Below, piece after piece: positions 61,891 to 64,000 of a stretch of 64,000 nucleotides of DNA. The translations under genes were made by a program, and so were the position numbers. The notes under the pieces are model-generated. The model searched no databases. It saw only the letters and a program-made list of their open reading frames with translations, and was not told the origin of the DNA. Origin of the DNA: AWTP1-13 sp050248715 (GTDB lineage Bacteria; Pseudomonadota; Alphaproteobacteria; Rhizobiales; Hyphomicrobiaceae); the NCBI GenBank assembly GCA_050248715.1, contig JBFWRV010000024.1, forward strand, positions 15,004-79,003, in the 5' to 3' direction. Every line of letters starts with the position of its first letter. The first letter of the stretch is position 1.

Positions 61891-64000
61891 ATGATAACCG
61901 AACGCACCATCCGCCAGGCGCTATCAGGAACCGCCCTTGCCGGCTTGGCTCTCGGCCTGGTCGCATCCGTCGCAGGCAGGCCGGCCCTCGCCTTTGCCAT
62001 GTGGGCGGCCGGCACGTTTCCCGTCATCGTCGCCCTCCTTGTTTCCATGGTGCGCGACCTGCTGGCCGGCCGCCTGGGTGTCGATGCGGTCGCCTTCGTT
62101 TCCATGTCGGCCGCCCTGCTGCTCGGCGAGGGGCTAGCTGCGGCAGTGGTGGCCGTCATGTACGCCGGCGGCACCATGCTCGAGGACTATGCCGTCGCAC
62201 GTGCCGAACGCGATCTCAAATCCCTGGTCGATCGGGCTCCCCGGGTTGCCCACCGCCGCACCCGGGACAATGTCGAGGACGTGCCCGTCAAGCAGGTTGC
62301 CGTCGGCGACACGATCCTGGTGAGGGCCGGCGAGGTCATTCCAGTAGACGGCATCATCTCTGCGCCCGGCGCCATCATCGACGAGTCGGCCCTGACCGGA
62401 GAGCCAATCCCGGTCAATCGCCGCGCCGGAGAGCCGGCCCGCAGCGGAACGCTCAATGCTGGGGAGACGTTCGAGCTCAAGGCTACCGCCACCGCAGGCG
62501 AAAGCACCTATGCCGCCATAGTGCGCATGGTCACCGCCGCGCAGACCGCCAAGGCTCCCTTCATACGGCTGGCCGATCGCTACGCGCTCCTGCTGCTGCC
62601 CTTGACGCTCCTCGTCGCTGGCGGCGCCTGGCTGTTCTCGGGGGACGCCATCCGCGGGCTGGCGGTTCTGGTCGCGGCGACGCCGTGTCCCCTCATTCTG
62701 GCGGCGCCGGTTGCCTTCATTGCTGGCGTGTCGCAGGCCGCCCGCCGGGGCATCCTGATCAAGGGCGGCGGGCCGCTGGAAGCGCTCGCCCACACGCATA
62801 CGGTCATGTTCGACAAGACCGGAACCCTCACCGTCGGCGGCGCGCGTCTCGTGGCAATCGAGACGGCGCCCGGCGAGAATGCAGAGCGGGTCCTGCAGCT
62901 GGCGGCATCCCTGGAGCAGGCATCGCAACACGTCGTCGCAGGTGCGATCGTGCAGGCAGCCATGGCGAAAGGGCTGCACCTCGACGTGCCCTCGCATGTC
63001 CGGGAAACAATGGGCTCCGGCCTGGAGGGCGAGGTCGAAGGCCGGCATGTCAAAGCCGGCTCCCACCAGTTGGTTTACGGATCGCGCAAGCCCGAAGAAT
63101 GGGCTGTCCGGGCGCTGCGGCGCGCCGCATGGCGCTCGGCACTCAGCGTGTTCGTCGCCGTTGACGGACGCACGATCGGCGCCCTCCTGCTCGGTGACGA
63201 GCTCAGGCGCGAGACACCCCGCGCGGTCCGGGCGCTCCGCGCGGCCGGCGTTGCCCGCATCGTCATGGTCACGGGCGACCGCGCCGATGCCGCGGAGACC
63301 ATCGGGGCGGCACTCGACCTTGACGCCGTGCTCTCCGATCGAGCCCCGGCCGACAAGGTCGACGCCGTGGCCACGGAACAGCGGCTGCATCCCACGATCA
63401 TGGTCGGCGACGGCATCAACGACGCCCCTGCGCTGGCGAAAGCCAATGTCGGCATCGCCATGGGCGCACGGGGCGCCAGCGCGTCGTCGGAAGCTGCGGA
63501 TGTTATCGTCCTCGTGGATCGGCTCGACCGCGTATCGGACGCGGTTGCGATCGCGTCCCGCGCCCGCAGAATTGCCGTGCAGAGCATCGTCGCCGGCATG
63601 GCGATGTCCGGGGTGGCCATGGCTGCCGCGGCATTGGGATGGCTGACCCCCGTCGCGGGAGCCCTCACCCAGGAAGCCATAGATGTGGCAGTCATCCTCA
63701 ACGCGCTTCGCGCCCTGAGCCCAGGCCGGCGGCTTGGCCGCAAAGGAATGCCGGCTGCCACCGCCAGGGCGCTGCGCGAGGACCATGAGCGGCTCGAGGA
63801 GACGCTGAACCGCTTGCGCGCAATTGCCGACGCCCTCGACGATGCCGAGCCGGCAGCCGCCGTCTCCCTCATTACCGAGGCCAACGGCATCGTCGGGGAG
63901 CAGATCGTGGCGCATGAGCGCGAGGACGAGGACGCCGTCTACCCCCGCCTTTCGAAGTTCCTTTCTGATGGCCACGGCCTCGCAGCGATGAGCCGCGCTC
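61891..64000 (+). CDS. P1B-5-type metal ATPase with hemerythrin-like C terminus (3' end outside window)
   Basis: At least 703 residues; it runs off the right edge. Six to eight membrane helices are visible. The actuator motif is ALTGEPIPV, the ion-path motif is TPCPLI (about residue 264-269), the phosphorylation site is FDKTGTLT (Asp about 308), and VGDGINDAP (about 505) is the hinge. There is no N-terminal metal-binding domain. In the N domain the usual HP is HV (SQHVVAGAI). From about 625 a helical tail has DHERLEETLNRLRAI and VAHEREDEDAVYPRL, the H-x-x-x-E pattern of hemerythrin domains. The TPC signature plus this tail is the P1B-5 design, as in Sinorhizobium Nia (nickel and iron). ATG 61891 is used; GTG 61798 is in frame upstream. 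Confidence 0.9.
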   Translation, partial: MITERTIRQALSGTALAGLALGLVASVAGRPALAFAMWAAGTFPVIVALLVSMVRDLLAGRLGVDAVAFVSMSAALLLGEGLAAAVVAVMYAGGTMLEDYAVARAERDLKSLVDRAPRVAHRRTRDNVEDVPVKQVAVGDTILVRAGEVIPVDGIISAPGAIIDESALTGEPIPVNRRAGEPARSGTLNAGETFELKATATAGESTYAAIVRMVTAAQTAKAPFIRLADRYALLLLPLTLLVAGGAWLFSGDAIRGLAVLVAATPCPLILAAPVAFIAGVSQAARRGILIKGGGPLEALAHTHTVMFDKTGTLTVGGARLVAIETAPGENAERVLQLAASLEQASQHVVAGAIVQAAMAKGLHLDVPSHVRETMGSGLEGEVEGRHVKAGSHQLVYGSRKPEEWAVRALRRAAWRSALSVFVAVDGRTIGALLLGDELRRETPRAVRALRAAGVARIVMVTGDRADAAETIGAALDLDAVLSDRAPADKVDAVATEQRLHPTIMVGDGINDAPALAKANVGIAMGARGASASSEAADVIVLVDRLDRVSDAVAIASRARRIAVQSIVAGMAMSGVAMAAAALGWLTPVAGALTQEAIDVAVILNALRALSPGRRLGRKGMPAATARALREDHERLEETLNRLRAIADALDDAEPAAAVSLITEANGIVGEQIVAHEREDEDAVYPRLSKFLSDGHGLAAMSRA

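Noticed and set aside
62001..63164. Two long alternative frames (plus-strand 387 codons, minus-strand 613 codons) in the P-type ATPase region
   Set aside because: The frame from 61891 holds TGEP, DKTGT and GDGIND motifs and stays open to the window edge; the others overlap it without motifs.

Overview
The window comes from a high-GC alphaproteobacterium, most likely of the Hyphomicrobiales (Rhizobiales). The evidence is the dnaG-rpoD order, a DUF1476 F1-ATPase zeta inhibitor, cysE followed by DUF3126, a purC-purS-purQ cluster, an intracellular PHB depolymerase, a FixK-like regulator with matching boxes, and frequent palindromic intergenic repeats. The species cannot be named from the sequence. 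No rRNA, tRNA, CRISPR array, prophage or intact insertion sequence was recognised.

Layout. 0-5 kb: the 3' end of dnaG, then rpoD, an Uma2-like nuclease and a DUF188 protein. 5-18.8 kb: mixed metabolism. This includes a formyl-CoA transferase-like enzyme, an alpha/beta hydrolase, a co-oriented nitroreductase / TauD-like dioxygenase / THI5-like binding protein group, a Tat-exported aldo-keto reductase, a MoaB/CinA-type protein overlapping an FkbM methyltransferase, sfsA, two overlapping unknown genes and an enoyl-CoA hydratase. 18.8-30.3 kb: kup, yidD with an IscU-like gene, folE, hisI, a patatin, CBS, rhomboid, PAS, PilZ and transglutaminase-like proteins, DUF3126-cysE, and the ATPase zeta subunit. 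30.6-33 kb: purC, purS, an exported unknown protein and purQ. 33-41 kb: LysE, a lactonase-like protein, an SMP-30 protein, a crotonase lacking the usual acid residues, and one open frame that joins a LivF-type ABC ATPase to a complete aldehyde dehydrogenase. 41-46.5 kb: pccB, a bifunctional penicillin-binding protein and a DUF1214/DUF1254 pair. 46.6-48.4 kb: a decayed class III nucleotide cyclase with TPR repeats.

From 49.4 kb to the right edge the genes form a low-oxygen and redox-stress island: zinc alcohol dehydrogenase, phosphoribosyltransferase, PHB depolymerase, a FixK-like Crp/Fnr regulator, a tandem universal stress protein, a MacB/FtsX/HlyD-type export system, an exported CPGC redox protein, a BigR-type persulfide module and a P1B-5-type metal ATPase with a hemerythrin-like tail. 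Five perfect inverted repeats of the form TTGA(T/C)-N4-(A/G)TCAA lie upstream of genes in this island. This suggests one Fnr/FixK-family regulon, probably including the regulator encoded inside it.

Several families of palindromic repeats sit between genes. One family is found only between convergent gene pairs, at four sites, and probably acts as a bidirectional terminator. Another occurs as two long, similar copies of about 115 bp.
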